From assembly GCA_964236535.1 (NCBI GenBank), contig CAXSEF010000026.1, positions 1-37,394 on the forward strand: a stretch of DNA of 37,394 bases. The letters run 5' to 3'. The translations under genes were made by a program, and so were the position numbers. The notes under the pieces were generated by a model that saw nothing but the letters and a program-made list of their open reading frames with translations, was not told the DNA's origin and ran no database searches. Source of the DNA: CAXSEF01 sp964236535 (GTDB lineage Bacteria; Pseudomonadota; Alphaproteobacteria; Acetobacterales; Acetobacteraceae). The stretch's first letter is position 1, and every line of letters begins with the position of its first letter. Of the stretch, positions 24,652-32,862 are shown piece after piece.

Positions 24652-27351
24652 TCACTGTGCGAGAGGCGGTCCCTTGACCACCTGGGCGAGGTCGGCGGGC
24701 CGGAGCCACATCGCGAAGGCCGCGCGGATCTCGGGTGCGGTGATCTCCAGGTAGCGTCGGGCGGCGACCTGCTCGGTGTCGAGCGGCAGGCCAAGGTCGG
24801 CGAGGTGCAGGTAGAGCCCGGCGATCGCGCCGACGCTGGCGCGCTGCATCGGCAGGCGGCGCAGCACCTGAGCCTTGGCCCGCGTCAGCTCGGCTTCGGC
24901 GACCGGGGCGGTCTGCATGTCAACGATGTCGCGGACCACCAGCGCCCGCGCGCGGTCGACGTTGTCCGGGTCGGCGCCGAACGAGACCGAGTAGTCCGCG
25001 CGGGTGCGGGTCCAGTCCAGCGCGCTGCTCACGGTGTAGACGTATCCGGTCCGCACCCGCAGGTCGCGGTACAGCCGCGAGGAGAAGCCGCTGCCGAGGA
25101 TGGTGTTGCCCAGCATCAGCGTGTAGCGGTCCGGGCTTGCGACCGGCAGCGCCACGGTCTCGGCAAGCAGCACGCTGTCCTGCAGGCTGCTCGCGTCGGG
25201 CACCCGCGCCTGCGAGGCGGCGCTGGGGCCGATGGGCGGCAGGTCGATCGCGGGGGTGGGGCCGGGCGCCGTCCAGCCGCCGAACGTCTCCTGCACCACC
25301 CGGCGCGCCTCGGCGACGGTGACGTCGCCGAGCACGACGATGGTGGCAAGGTCCGGGCGGTAGGCGGTGGCGTAGTAGGCGCGCACGTCGGCCGGCGTGA
25401 GGGCGGAGACGGTGGCCGGCGTGGTCTCGCGCAGGGTGGGGTCGCCGTCGGGCACCAGCGCGCGGTCGACGGCGCGGTGGAACAGGTAGTCGGGCGAACC
25501 CAGCAGGCCGGACAGTCCCTGGGCGAGCTGGTCGCGCACCCGGGCGAAGGTGGCCTCGGGGAAGTCGGGCGAGAGGAAGGCGGGGTGCAGCTCGTTCTCG
25601 GCGAGCAGCTGCATGCCGTGCCCGAACTCCGGCGCCAGCACGCGGACCGCGAAGCCGGAGCCGGCCTGCTCGACGGCGGCGATGTCGTCGGCGGCGCGGC
25701 GCAACGCCAGCCGGCTGCGGGTCGCGGTGCCGTAGCCGAACAGTTCGCCGGTCAGGTCGGCGACGCCCTCCTGGCCGGCGGGCTCCTCGGTGTCGCTCAC
25801 CGTGCGCACCCGGCCGTATACCGAGACGGTGTGGCTGACGTGCTCGGGCTGCACGATCAGGCGCAGCCCGTTGGGCAGCACGCTCGCGTCCGGCGCCTCG
25901 GGCGTCGCCGGCAGGTGCAGCCCGGCGAGCGCACCGGCCGCCCAGTCGGGCAGCACCACCGGGTGGTCGGGCGGCGCGTTGAAGGTCTCGGCCCCGCCGA
26001 AGCCCGAGCCGGTCACCGGCCGGCCCGAGCTGCGCGGCGTGAGGATGGCGGTGACCGTGCCGGCGGGGTCGAGCAGCGTGCGCGCCAGCCGGTTCACGTC
26101 GGCGGGGGTGACCGCCGCGTAGGCCTGCGCCAGGTTCTCGGGAGAGGCGGCGCCCTGGAAGGCGAGGGCGCGCGACCAGGTGCCGGCGAGGCCGGCGATG
26201 CTGTCGTTCTCGAAGGCGAGCTGCGCCAGCTCCTGCCGCCGCGCCGCCTCCACCAGCTCGGCGGGCACGCCGTCGCGCGCCGCGTCGGCCAGCACGCGCC
26301 GCATGTCGGCGAGCAGCGGGCCCGGGTCCGCCCCCTTGGGGAAGGCGCCGACCGCGAGGCCGAAGCCCACGCCGGGCTTCGCCTGGTACTCGAACTGCGC
26401 CATCAGGGCGCGGCCCGCCGGCACCAGCCCGTACAGCGCGCCGCGCTGGCTGCCCAGCACGTCGCCCAGGATGTCGGCGGCGGCGAAGTCGTGCGTGGTC
26501 AGCCCGGGCATCCGGGTGCCCAGCGCCACCAGCCCGACCGGAAAGTCGGTGGCGAGCGTGAGCGTGCGCGGTTGCACCGGCCCCACGGTGAACGGGGCGT
26601 GCTCCGGCACCGGGCGGGCGGGGATGTCGCCGAACGCCGCCTGCGCCTCGGCCAGCGCCGCCGGCGGGTCGACGTCGCCGGCAATGATCAAAATCGCGTT
26701 GTTCGGCGCGTACCAGCGCTCGTAGAAGGCGCGCAGCAGGCCGGCGTCGGTCCGGTCGAAGGACGGGCGGGTGCCGAGCGCGTCGTGCGCGTAGGGGGTG
26801 CCCTCGAACAGGATCGCCTGCATCTGCGACAGCGCGTCGTAGGTCGGGCTCGACAGGTCGCGCGAGACCTCCTGCTCGATCGCGCCGCGCTCCTGCGTCC
26901 AGTCGGCCGGCGTGATGCTGAGGCCGCGCATGCGCAACGCCTCGCTGCGCAGCGCCACGCCCAGGTCGTCGGCGGGCACGGTGTAGGTGTACTGGGTGAC
27001 GGTCTCGGTGGTGTCGGCGTTGTAGATCCCGCCCAGCAGCGCACCCACCTCGGCGAGCTGGTCGCGGTCGAGCCCGGCGCTGCCGCGGAACATCATGTGC
27101 TCCAGCGCGTGCGCGGTGCCGGGAAAGCCCTCCGGGGCGTCGTTCGAGCCGGCCAGGTAGTTCAGCTCGGTCGACACCACCGGGGCCAGGCGGTCCGGCA
27201 CCACCACGACGCGCAGGCCGTTGGACAGTGTCGCGCGCAGCACGCCGCCGGGGACGCTGCCAGACAGGCCGGCCGGCGCGTCGGCGCGCGCGAGGGTGGG
27301 TGCGGCGGCCAGGATTGCCGCCGCCGTGATGCCGATCAGCCTGTGCCGCAA
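24652..27351 (-). CDS. Two-domain M16 family zinc metallopeptidase
   Basis: An 899-residue pitrilysin/processing-peptidase-like protein. The first half has the inverted zinc motif HALEH (His81, Glu84, His85) and the third ligand Glu161 in AIEQEVSRD, 76 residues on. The second half repeats the fold without HxxEH (at that place QEGVADLTGELF), as expected for the inactive partner half. A signal peptide (RHRLIGITAAAILAAAPTLARADA) implies periplasmic export. The start is taken as TTG at 27351, because GGGAGG lies 5 nt upstream and the signal peptide begins there; the upstream ATG at 27426 would put 25 polar residues before it. Many alphaproteobacteria have the halves as separate genes; here they are one. 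Natural substrates are unknown, perhaps imported or signal peptides. Confidence 0.92.
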   Translation of the reverse strand: MRHRLIGITAAAILAAAPTLARADAPAGLSGSVPGGVLRATLSNGLRVVVVPDRLAPVVSTELNYLAGSNDAPEGFPGTAHALEHMMFRGSAGLDRDQLAEVGALLGGIYNADTTETVTQYTYTVPADDLGVALRSEALRMRGLSITPADWTQERGAIEQEVSRDLSSPTYDALSQMQAILFEGTPYAHDALGTRPSFDRTDAGLLRAFYERWYAPNNAILIIAGDVDPPAALAEAQAAFGDIPARPVPEHAPFTVGPVQPRTLTLATDFPVGLVALGTRMPGLTTHDFAAADILGDVLGSQRGALYGLVPAGRALMAQFEYQAKPGVGFGLAVGAFPKGADPGPLLADMRRVLADAARDGVPAELVEAARRQELAQLAFENDSIAGLAGTWSRALAFQGAASPENLAQAYAAVTPADVNRLARTLLDPAGTVTAILTPRSSGRPVTGSGFGGAETFNAPPDHPVVLPDWAAGALAGLHLPATPEAPDASVLPNGLRLIVQPEHVSHTVSVYGRVRTVSDTEEPAGQEGVADLTGELFGYGTATRSRLALRRAADDIAAVEQAGSGFAVRVLAPEFGHGMQLLAENELHPAFLSPDFPEATFARVRDQLAQGLSGLLGSPDYLFHRAVDRALVPDGDPTLRETTPATVSALTPADVRAYYATAYRPDLATIVVLGDVTVAEARRVVQETFGGWTAPGPTPAIDLPPIGPSAASQARVPDASSLQDSVLLAETVALPVASPDRYTLMLGNTILGSGFSSRLYRDLRVRTGYVYTVSSALDWTRTRADYSVSFGADPDNVDRARALVVRDIVDMQTAPVAEAELTRAKAQVLRRLPMQRASVGAIAGLYLHLADLGLPLDTEQVAARRYLEITAPEIRAAFAMWLRPADLAQVVKGPPLAQ

Positions 27352-27417
27352 CGCCGCCTCCCGCCTGGTCCGTGGCGGTTTAGATGAGGGCGCGGACGGC
27401 TGGTGCCAGGAGCGACG

Positions 27418-27552
27418 GCAAGGCAAGCCGGAGGCGCTGCCTCTGGACTCCGCTCACGGCCGAGCCTTGAGAAGCCATTTTGGAGGATGGGCGGGTTTTC
27501 GGCGGGGGGAAGCCTGGCCTGGCCTGGCCTGGCCTGCTCTGCCTTGCCAGGG
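27418..27552 (+). repeat. Interspersed palindromic repeat, copy C
   Basis: A diverged copy: GCAAGGCAAGCCGGAGGCG, CTGCCTCTGGACTCCGCTCA, GCCTTGAGAAGCCATTTTGG. The second palindrome is changed. The distal part contains five perfect tandem GCCTG units (27512-27536). It lies in the divergent space between the M16 peptidase and NDH-2 genes. Confidence 0.65.
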
Positions 27553-27609
27553 CTTGGTGAACTCCGCGCGCCCTGGTATGTACATCCTGCCCGTCGTTTG
27601 GATAGACCA

Positions 27610-29064
27610 GTGCACCGCAGAATTCCTGCCGCCCGGCTGCTGACCGCTGCCTCGTTCGTGCTGGTCGCCCTTGCGGTGCAGCGGGCCGGCCGGGCTTCGC
27701 CTGCGCGTGGCGCCGCTGCGGCCGGGCCGCGCCGGCGGGTGGTGGTGGTGGGCTGCGGCTTCGGCGGCCTGGAGGCGGCGCAGGAACTGGCGGCCTGTCC
27801 GGACGTGGCGCTCACGGTGATCGACCGCGAGGACCACCATCTGTTCCAGCCGCTGCTCTACCAGGTGGCGACTGCGGCGCTCTCGCCCGGCGACATCGTA
27901 TCACCGATCCACGGCATCCTGCCGGCGGCGGGCGGTACACGGGTGTTGACGGAGACGGTCACCGGCGTGGATACGGCGGCGCGTCTGGTGCAATGCGGCG
28001 CGCGCACGGTGCCGTATGACGCGCTGATCCTCGCCACCGGCTCGCGGCCGAGCTATTTCGGCCATGGCGAGTGGGCGAAGGCGGCGCCGGGGCTCAAGAC
28101 GCTGGCGGACGCGGTCGACCTGCGGCGGCGCATCCTGCTGGCGCTGGAGCAGGGTGCGCGGGAGGCCGACGGGCCGGCGCAGGAGAGGCTGCTGACCTTC
28201 GTGCTGATCGGCGGCGGGGCGACCGGGGTCGAGATGGCCGGCTCGATCGCCGGGCTGGTGCGCGACGCGGGGGCGGGGGAGGCCGGAGTCGGCGCGACCG
28301 ATCCGAGCATTGTGCCCGGCACGCCAGGCGCGCGGGTCGTGCTGATCGAGGCAGGACCGCGGCTGCTCGCGGGGTTCGCGGACGATCTCTCGGACAATGC
28401 CCGCGCGGTGCTGACGGCAATGGGGGTCGAGATTCGAACCGGCACCAAGGTCACCGGGATCGCCGACGGGGTGGTGAGCCTGAACGACGCCACGATCGAG
28501 GCAGCGACCGTCATCTGGACCGCGGGCAACGAGGCGACGCCGGTGGCGGCGTGGCTGGGGGTGCAGCCGGGGCGTGGCGGGCGGGTGCCGGTCGATGCGA
28601 CGCTCGCGGTGGCGGGCCACCCGGAGATACGCGTGATCGGCGACGCGGCGCTCGCCACCGACCGGCACGGCCACGCGCTGCCGGAGCTGGCGCCGGTCGC
28701 CAAGCAGCAGGGGCACTACGTGGCGCACGCGATCATTCGCGGGCTGCGCGGGGGCGGGCTGCGGGGGCGGCAGTCCCGAGCGTTCGCGTATCGCGACTAC
28801 GGCATGCTGGCCGCGATCGGTCGCTGGCGCGCGGTGGCGCAGTTCGGCCGCCTCCACCTGACCGGCACGCCTGCCATGCTGAGCTGGGCGCTCGTGCACA
28901 TCTTCTTCCTGATCGGCTTTCGCAGCCGCTTCGCGGTCAGCGCCCAGTGGATGCTGGCCTACGTCGCGCACCGGGGTCCCGGTCGCTTGATCGCCGACCG
29001 CACGACCTCGGAGCGGCACCAGGTCGCCGCGCGACAGGTGGCCGCTCCAATGGCGGCCAGGTAG
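27610..29064 (+). CDS. ndh: Type II NADH:quinone dehydrogenase (NDH-2)
   Basis: A single-subunit FAD enzyme that passes electrons from NADH to quinone without pumping protons. It carries two Rossmann folds: RRVVVVGCGFGGLEAA (GxGxxG at 48-53) for FAD and FVLIGGGATGVEMAG for NADH. YQVATAALSPGDI and APVAKQQGHYVAHAI are strong NDH-2 family segments, and the C-terminal WALVHIFFLIGFRSRF is the usual membrane-binding part. The start is uncertain: GTG at 27610 gives 484 residues with an extra N-terminal hydrophobic segment (LLTAASFVLVALAVQ, 10-24), whereas most NDH-2 begin just before the first Rossmann strand. GGATAG upstream is a weak ribosome site. Confidence 0.9.
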   Translation: MHRRIPAARLLTAASFVLVALAVQRAGRASPARGAAAAGPRRRVVVVGCGFGGLEAAQELAACPDVALTVIDREDHHLFQPLLYQVATAALSPGDIVSPIHGILPAAGGTRVLTETVTGVDTAARLVQCGARTVPYDALILATGSRPSYFGHGEWAKAAPGLKTLADAVDLRRRILLALEQGAREADGPAQERLLTFVLIGGGATGVEMAGSIAGLVRDAGAGEAGVGATDPSIVPGTPGARVVLIEAGPRLLAGFADDLSDNARAVLTAMGVEIRTGTKVTGIADGVVSLNDATIEAATVIWTAGNEATPVAAWLGVQPGRGGRVPVDATLAVAGHPEIRVIGDAALATDRHGHALPELAPVAKQQGHYVAHAIIRGLRGGGLRGRQSRAFAYRDYGMLAAIGRWRAVAQFGRLHLTGTPAMLSWALVHIFFLIGFRSRFAVSAQWMLAYVAHRGPGRLIADRTTSERHQVAARQVAAPMAAR

Positions 29065-29160
29065 CGAGGCTGCGCACGATCCGTCCGCCCGCGTATTCGA
29101 TGTCAGCTCACGAACCCGATGAAGCTTCGCCGACCACGCCGAAAGCGTGGCCGAGAACTC

Positions 29161-29266
29161 GCTCTGCCAAGTCAGCTGGCGTGTTTCGAGAGCGCCGGAG
29201 CGGAGCGGCCTCCTACGGCCGTGAGCACCGGAGCGCAGGGAAAGCGCGTCAGCTGACCGGCAGAGC
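29161..29266. repeat. Long inverted repeat between convergent ndh and SDR genes
   Basis: Outer arms GCTCTGCC..GTCAGCTG (29161-29178) and CAGCTGACCGGCAGAGC (29250-29266) are near-perfect complements over about 18-20 bp. Inside lies a second imperfect palindrome, GCGCCGGAGCGGAGCGGCC (29192-29210) facing GGCCGTGAGCACCGGAGCGC (29217-29236). Together they could form a 106-nt cruciform or RNA hairpin. Placement between convergent gene ends suggests a bidirectional terminator. A related inner segment occurs at 34910-34964. Confidence 0.65.
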
Positions 29267-29284
29267 AGAGCTCCCGGCCACGCT

Positions 29285-30160
29285 TCAGCCGCCGGTGGCG
29301 AAGCCGGGGTAGAGCGTCATGCCTCCGTCGACGAACAGGGTGGTTCCGGTGACGTAGTCCGAGGCGTCCGAGGCCAGCCAGACCGCGGCCTGGGCGATGT
29401 CGTCCGGCTCGCCGATGCGCTTGTACGGCACCAGGGTCATCAGGTCGGCGTAGGCCTTTTCGGTGTCCCAGGCCGAGGTGTTGATCGGCGTGCGGATGGC
29501 ACCGGGGGCGATGGCGTTCACCCGGACGAAGTGCGGCGCGAGCTCCTGGGCGATGCTCTTCATCATCAGCATGATGCCGCCCTTCGATGCGGCGTAGTTG
29601 ACGTGGCCGGCCCAGGGAATCTGCTGGTGCACCGAGCTCATGCAGATGATCTTGCCGGCGGCCTGCGACACGCGGGCGTCGACGCCGCGGCGGGTGAACT
29701 CGCGCGCGGCGGCGCGGCAGCAGAGGAACTGGCCGGTGAGGTTCACCCCGATCACGGTGTTCCACTGGTCCAGGGTCATGTCGCAGAACGGGGAGTCGCG
29801 CTGCAGCCCGGCGTTGCTGACCACGATGTGCAGGGTGCCGAAGGCCTTGATCGCGCTGGCGAACATCGCATCGACGTCGGCTTCGCGGCTCACGTCGGCC
29901 TGGATGGCGACGGCGCGGCGGCCCATGGCCTCGATCTCGGCGACAACCGCCGCTGCGGTCTCGGGGTGGGTGACGTAGTTCACCACCACATCGGCGCCGG
30001 CGCGCGCCAGTCCGAGGGCGACGGCGCGGCCGATCCCGGAGTTGGCGCCGGTGACCAGCGCCGGCTGGCCGGTCAGGACCGGCTGGTAGGGCGCGTTGGG
30101 CAATCGTGCGCTGTCCGGGAGCGCCGGGGCCGTGGGCGCCTTCGGGTTGGTGTCCGCCAT
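29285..30160 (-). CDS. SDR-family glucose 1-dehydrogenase-like oxidoreductase
   Basis: A 291-residue short-chain dehydrogenase. The cofactor site TGANSGIG is at 37-44, NAG at 116-118, and the catalytic Ser175/176, Tyr189 and Lys193 lie in SSVHQQIPWAGHVNYAASK. The C-terminus, TLFVDGGMTLYPGF, is the characteristic end of Bacillus-type glucose 1-dehydrogenases, and SSVHQQIPW also fits that group. An N-terminal extension of about 30 residues precedes the first strand, as in some long SDRs of this cluster. It would oxidise glucose or a related polyol with NAD(P). It is cytosolic and not in an operon. Exact substrate is inferred. Confidence 0.85.
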   Translation of the reverse strand: MADTNPKAPTAPALPDSARLPNAPYQPVLTGQPALVTGANSGIGRAVALGLARAGADVVVNYVTHPETAAAVVAEIEAMGRRAVAIQADVSREADVDAMFASAIKAFGTLHIVVSNAGLQRDSPFCDMTLDQWNTVIGVNLTGQFLCCRAAAREFTRRGVDARVSQAAGKIICMSSVHQQIPWAGHVNYAASKGGIMLMMKSIAQELAPHFVRVNAIAPGAIRTPINTSAWDTEKAYADLMTLVPYKRIGEPDDIAQAAVWLASDASDYVTGTTLFVDGGMTLYPGFATGG

Positions 30161-30245
30161 TCGCTGCCGCTCCGTGGCTGCGGCCGGGACTGGCCGCAGT
30201 AGTGGTGCAAACAGCGACAGAGGTGGAATGTTCCATGGCGGGAGC

Positions 30246-30375
30246 GCAAGGCCAGAGGCTCTGCCCTGTGGGCTGCGCTCAAGGCCGGGCGTTGAGAAAT
30301 CCTGGGCTTGAGGGAGGGGTTGCCAGAGAGCCGATACCTGAGAAGCGGGATTTTTGGCGGGGCTGGGCGTGGCCG
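30246..30375 (+). repeat. Interspersed palindromic repeat, copy D
   Basis: A diverged copy: GCAAGGCCAGAGGCTCTGCC, then GGGCTGCGCTCAAGGCCG and GTTGAGAAATCCTGGGCTTG. The distal word TTTTTGGCGGGGCTGGGCG at about 30352-30371 matches the GGCGGGTCTGGGCG of other copies. It lies upstream of the SDR gene, ahead of the assembly gap. Confidence 0.65.
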
Positions 30376-30438
30376 TGCACGATCAGGCAGGCCTGGGCGG
30401 CGTCGGGCTGGGGTTGGGGCCGTCGGCTGTCACGCGGG

Positions 30439-30538
30439 NNNNNNNNNNNNNNNNNNNNNNNNNNNNNNNNNNNNNNNNNNNNNNNNNNNNNNNNNNNNNN
30501 NNNNNNNNNNNNNNNNNNNNNNNNNNNNNNNNNNNNNN
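30439..30538. other. Assembly gap of 100 N
   Basis: A run of exactly 100 undetermined bases, the usual placeholder for a scaffold gap of unknown length. Any gene or mobile element inside it is invisible. TGTCACGCG occurs on both sides (30428-30436 and 30587-30595). Confidence 0.98.
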
Positions 30539-30542
30539 GCGG

Positions 30543-30594
30543 CCGGACACTTCTGGGGCGAGTGTCCGGTGTTGCGTGACGGGCCGTGTCACGC
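30543..30594. repeat. Two adjacent inverted repeats beside the gap
   Basis: CCGGACACT (30543-30551) faces AGTGTCCGG (30561-30569) with a 9-nt loop, and GCGTGAC (30574-30580) faces GTCACGC (30588-30594) with a 7-nt loop. Both are perfect. Such closely spaced hairpins are difficult to sequence and may be part of a repeated element that broke the assembly. Confidence 0.6.
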
Positions 30595-31048
30595 GCGCCG
30601 GACAGTTTTCCCCAACGCGAGAGGGCAGCGGGTTCTTGTTATTTTAAAGTAACGGTTCAGGGGGCCTGCCCTTGTAAGTCAGTGTGGTGCTGGCGATGGC
30701 CGTCGTCGGCACCTGCGGCGGTGATCCTGCTCCGCCCTCGGACCTTGTGTCTGTCCCGAAGATCGGGACCGCCGCATCCTCCGCCTCCGGCCGAACGGTA
30801 TGCAGGGCGCCAGCACCCCTGGAAGGCCTGGTTACAAGGATGGTCTACGCGAGGCGGTTTCAGCGGATAAATCAAGCGAAGAGGCTGACAAGATGGGTAT
30901 GCCAGGGACCGGCATCAGCAAACGACGCTTCGACGCTGCACTCCCAATTGGAAAACGGACCAGACAAGCGGCCATCGGCCGACGTGCCGCTGCGTCCGTT
31001 GCTCAGGCCTGCGCCCTCGATGGCTGGCGTGTGGCAGTCCCCGGCCAT
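30595..31048. other. Non-coding or decayed region before hflX
   Basis: No frame shows a recognisable protein family. The stretch has a locally AT-rich spot (TTCTTGTTATTTTAAAGTAA near 30632-30652). It could be the edge of a lost insertion element, but I cannot identify terminal repeats or a transposase. Confidence 0.4.
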
Positions 31049-31050
31049 GG

Positions 31051-31130
31051 CAAACCCCTTCCTTGAGCAAATGGATTCCAAAGGCTGGCCTTTGGCGGAG
31101 TCCAGAGGCAGAGCCTCCGGCCTTGCTTGC
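31051..31130 (-). repeat. Interspersed palindromic repeat, copy E
   Basis: Read on the minus strand it begins GCAAGCAAGGCCGGAGG at 31130, continues CTCTGCCTCTGGACTCCGCC and CCAAAGGCCAGCCTTTGG, and ends AATCCATTTGCTCAAGG. It is the proximal half only, in the orientation opposite to most other copies, about 100 bases upstream of hflX. Confidence 0.75.
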
Positions 31131-31229
31131 CGGCAAGGCATGCTCGGGCCTGCTGGTACACGAAGCACCGGGTTCGACCGAGCGGGTGCGCTTCCGGGCT
31201 TCGGCCATATCCGTGCTACTGCACCATCC

Positions 31230-32582
31230 ATGGAGACCACCCCCCCGACCCCGCTCGCCGTACTCGTCGGCATCCAGACGCCGGACGTCGATGACGTCGC
31301 GCACGAAGCCAGCCTCGACGAGCTGGGGCGTCTGGTGAAGACGCTCGGCTACGAGGTGGTGGGCGAGGTGTCGCAGAAGCGCGAGGGCACCGGTGCCGGG
31401 TCGCTGCTGGGCAGCGGCAAGCTGGCGGAGCTGGCGGCACTGACCGGCGGCACCGGCGTGGTCGGCTCGATGGCGCCGCCGCCGAAGTCCAAGGCCCGGC
31501 AGCGGTTCGAGGGCGCGGCCGGGACTGCCGTGCGGGCCGGGCCCGACCCGGACGAGGCCCGCAAGCCCGAGTTCGTCATCGTCGACCATGAGCTCTCGCC
31601 CAGCCAGATCCGCAACCTCGAGCGCGCCACCGGCGCCCAGGTGTTGGACCGCACCGGCGTCATCGTCGAGATCTTTCATCGCCACGCCAACACCCGCGAG
31701 GCGAGGCTGCAGGTGGAGATGGCGCGCCTGAAATACGTGGCGCCGCGCATGCGGGAGTCGTCGGCGGGTGGCGGGCGGCAGCAGGGGCCGGGCGCGGGGG
31801 AGAGCACCCTCGACCTCGATCGGCGCAAGATCCGCGACCGGCTTGCGGAGCTGAAGGACCAGTTGGACGCGGTGCAGCGCGACAGCGACCAGCGGCGCTC
31901 CGCCCGCCGTGACCAGCTTCGGGTGGCGCTGGTCGGCTACACCAACGCGGGCAAGTCGTCCCTGATGCGGGCGCTCACCGGCAGCCAGGTGCTGGTGGAG
32001 GACAAGCTGTTCGCCACCCTCGACACCACCGTCCGCACCCTGCAGCCGGAGACCCGGCCTCGCGTGCTCGTGTCCGACACGGTCGGCTTCATCAAGCAGC
32101 TGCCGCACGACCTGGTCGCCTCGTTCCGCTCCACGCTGGCGGAGGCCCTGGAGGCCTCGCTGCTGCTGTTCGTGGTCGACGCGTCGGACCCGACCTACGA
32201 GGCGCAGCTGGAGGTGAGCCGCAGCGTGCTACGCGAGATCGGGGCGGATGCGGTGCCGTCGCGCCTGGTGCTCAACAAGCTGGACCGGGTGGATGCGGCC
32301 GGGCGCGCCGCCCTGGTGGAGAAGCATCCGGACGCGATCCTGCTGTCCGCGCACGCGCCGGAGGATGTGATCGCGCTGCGGGACGGCGTCGTCGCGTTCT
32401 TCGAGGCGGCGATGGTCGAGGATGTGCTGGTGATGCCCTATGCGAAACAGGGGCTGATCGGCGAGGTCTACGAGAGCGCGCGGGTGTTGTCCGAGGAGTA
32501 TGGCGAGACCGGCCGGGTGCTGAAGGTGCGCGGCCTGCCGGGCGCGATCACGCGGCTGCGGCGGAGCCTGGGGGCGCAGTGA
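31230..32582 (+). CDS. hflX: Ribosome-associated GTPase HflX
   Basis: A 450-residue GTPase that binds the 50S subunit and splits stalled ribosomes under stress. The N-terminal HflX domain contains a glycine-rich segment (GTGAGSLLGSGKLAELAAL) and IVDHELSPSQIRNLER...VLDRTGVIVEIF, a family hallmark. A coiled-coil linker (RRKIRDRLAELKDQLDAV) follows, then the G domain: G1 GYTNAGKS at 236-243, G3 DTVGF, G4 NKLD, and a C-terminal YAKQGLIGEVYES. A Pro/Lys/Ala-rich insertion lies at about 72-103. The ATG at 31230 fits the family start; no ribosome site is seen, so the mRNA may be leaderless. No hfq precedes it, unlike the usual hfq-hflX order. Confidence 0.95.
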   Translation: METTPPTPLAVLVGIQTPDVDDVAHEASLDELGRLVKTLGYEVVGEVSQKREGTGAGSLLGSGKLAELAALTGGTGVVGSMAPPPKSKARQRFEGAAGTAVRAGPDPDEARKPEFVIVDHELSPSQIRNLERATGAQVLDRTGVIVEIFHRHANTREARLQVEMARLKYVAPRMRESSAGGGRQQGPGAGESTLDLDRRKIRDRLAELKDQLDAVQRDSDQRRSARRDQLRVALVGYTNAGKSSLMRALTGSQVLVEDKLFATLDTTVRTLQPETRPRVLVSDTVGFIKQLPHDLVASFRSTLAEALEASLLLFVVDASDPTYEAQLEVSRSVLREIGADAVPSRLVLNKLDRVDAAGRAALVEKHPDAILLSAHAPEDVIALRDGVVAFFEAAMVEDVLVMPYAKQGLIGEVYESARVLSEEYGETGRVLKVRGLPGAITRLRRSLGAQ

Positions 32583-32609
32583 TGCCAACCGGCCTGAGGG
32601 TGACACCGG

Positions 32610-32862
32610 CCAGGCAGGCAAGGCAGGAGGCTCCGCCTCGGGACACAGCCATTGACCTAGCCTCTGGAATCCTTACGCCCAGGGCATGGGCTTGCAAAAG
32701 GCCTCAGGCCTTTGGCGGGTCTGGGCGCAGCCCGCGCAAGGTTCCGACGGCCCTGCTTGGTCCGTTGGAATGCGGGCGGAGGGGCAGCCCGCGCAAGGTT
32801 CCGACGGCCCTGCTTGGTCCGTTGGAATGCGGGCGGAGGGGCAGCCCGGCCTTGCCAGCCGG
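32610..32862 (+). repeat. Interspersed palindromic repeat, copy F, expanded
   Basis: The copy lies between hflX and sorB. The proximal part is diverged (GCAAGGCAGGAGGCTCCGCC, CTGGAATCC). The distal part is well kept: AAAGGCCTCAGGCCTTTGG, GGCGGGTCTGGGCGCAGCCC, TTCCGACGG (32742-32750) facing CCGTTGGAA (32762-32770), then GCGGGCGGAGGGGCAGCCC. It ends CGGCCTTGCCAGCCGG at the sorB stop. The distal hairpin unit is duplicated in tandem. Confidence 0.8.
32727..32848 (+). repeat. 57-bp tandem duplication of the distal hairpin
   Basis: GCAGCCCGCGCAAGG starts at 32727 and again at 32784, and a third partial unit (GCAGCCCG) starts at 32841. The two full 57-bp units look identical. Each contains the TTCCGACGG/CCGTTGGAA stem. 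Identity between units implies recent duplication. Confidence 0.9.

Noticed and set aside
30595..31048. Insertion-sequence remnant before hflX
   Set aside because: The stretch from GTAACGGTTCAGGGGG on looks as if it could be an element end, but I found no matching opposite terminal repeat, target duplication or transposase frame.
30684..31229. N-terminal extension of hflX by 182 codons
   Set aside because: The extension runs through the reverse-oriented repeat copy E and unique non-coding DNA, and has no family similarity. HflX proteins start at about METTPPTPLAVL.
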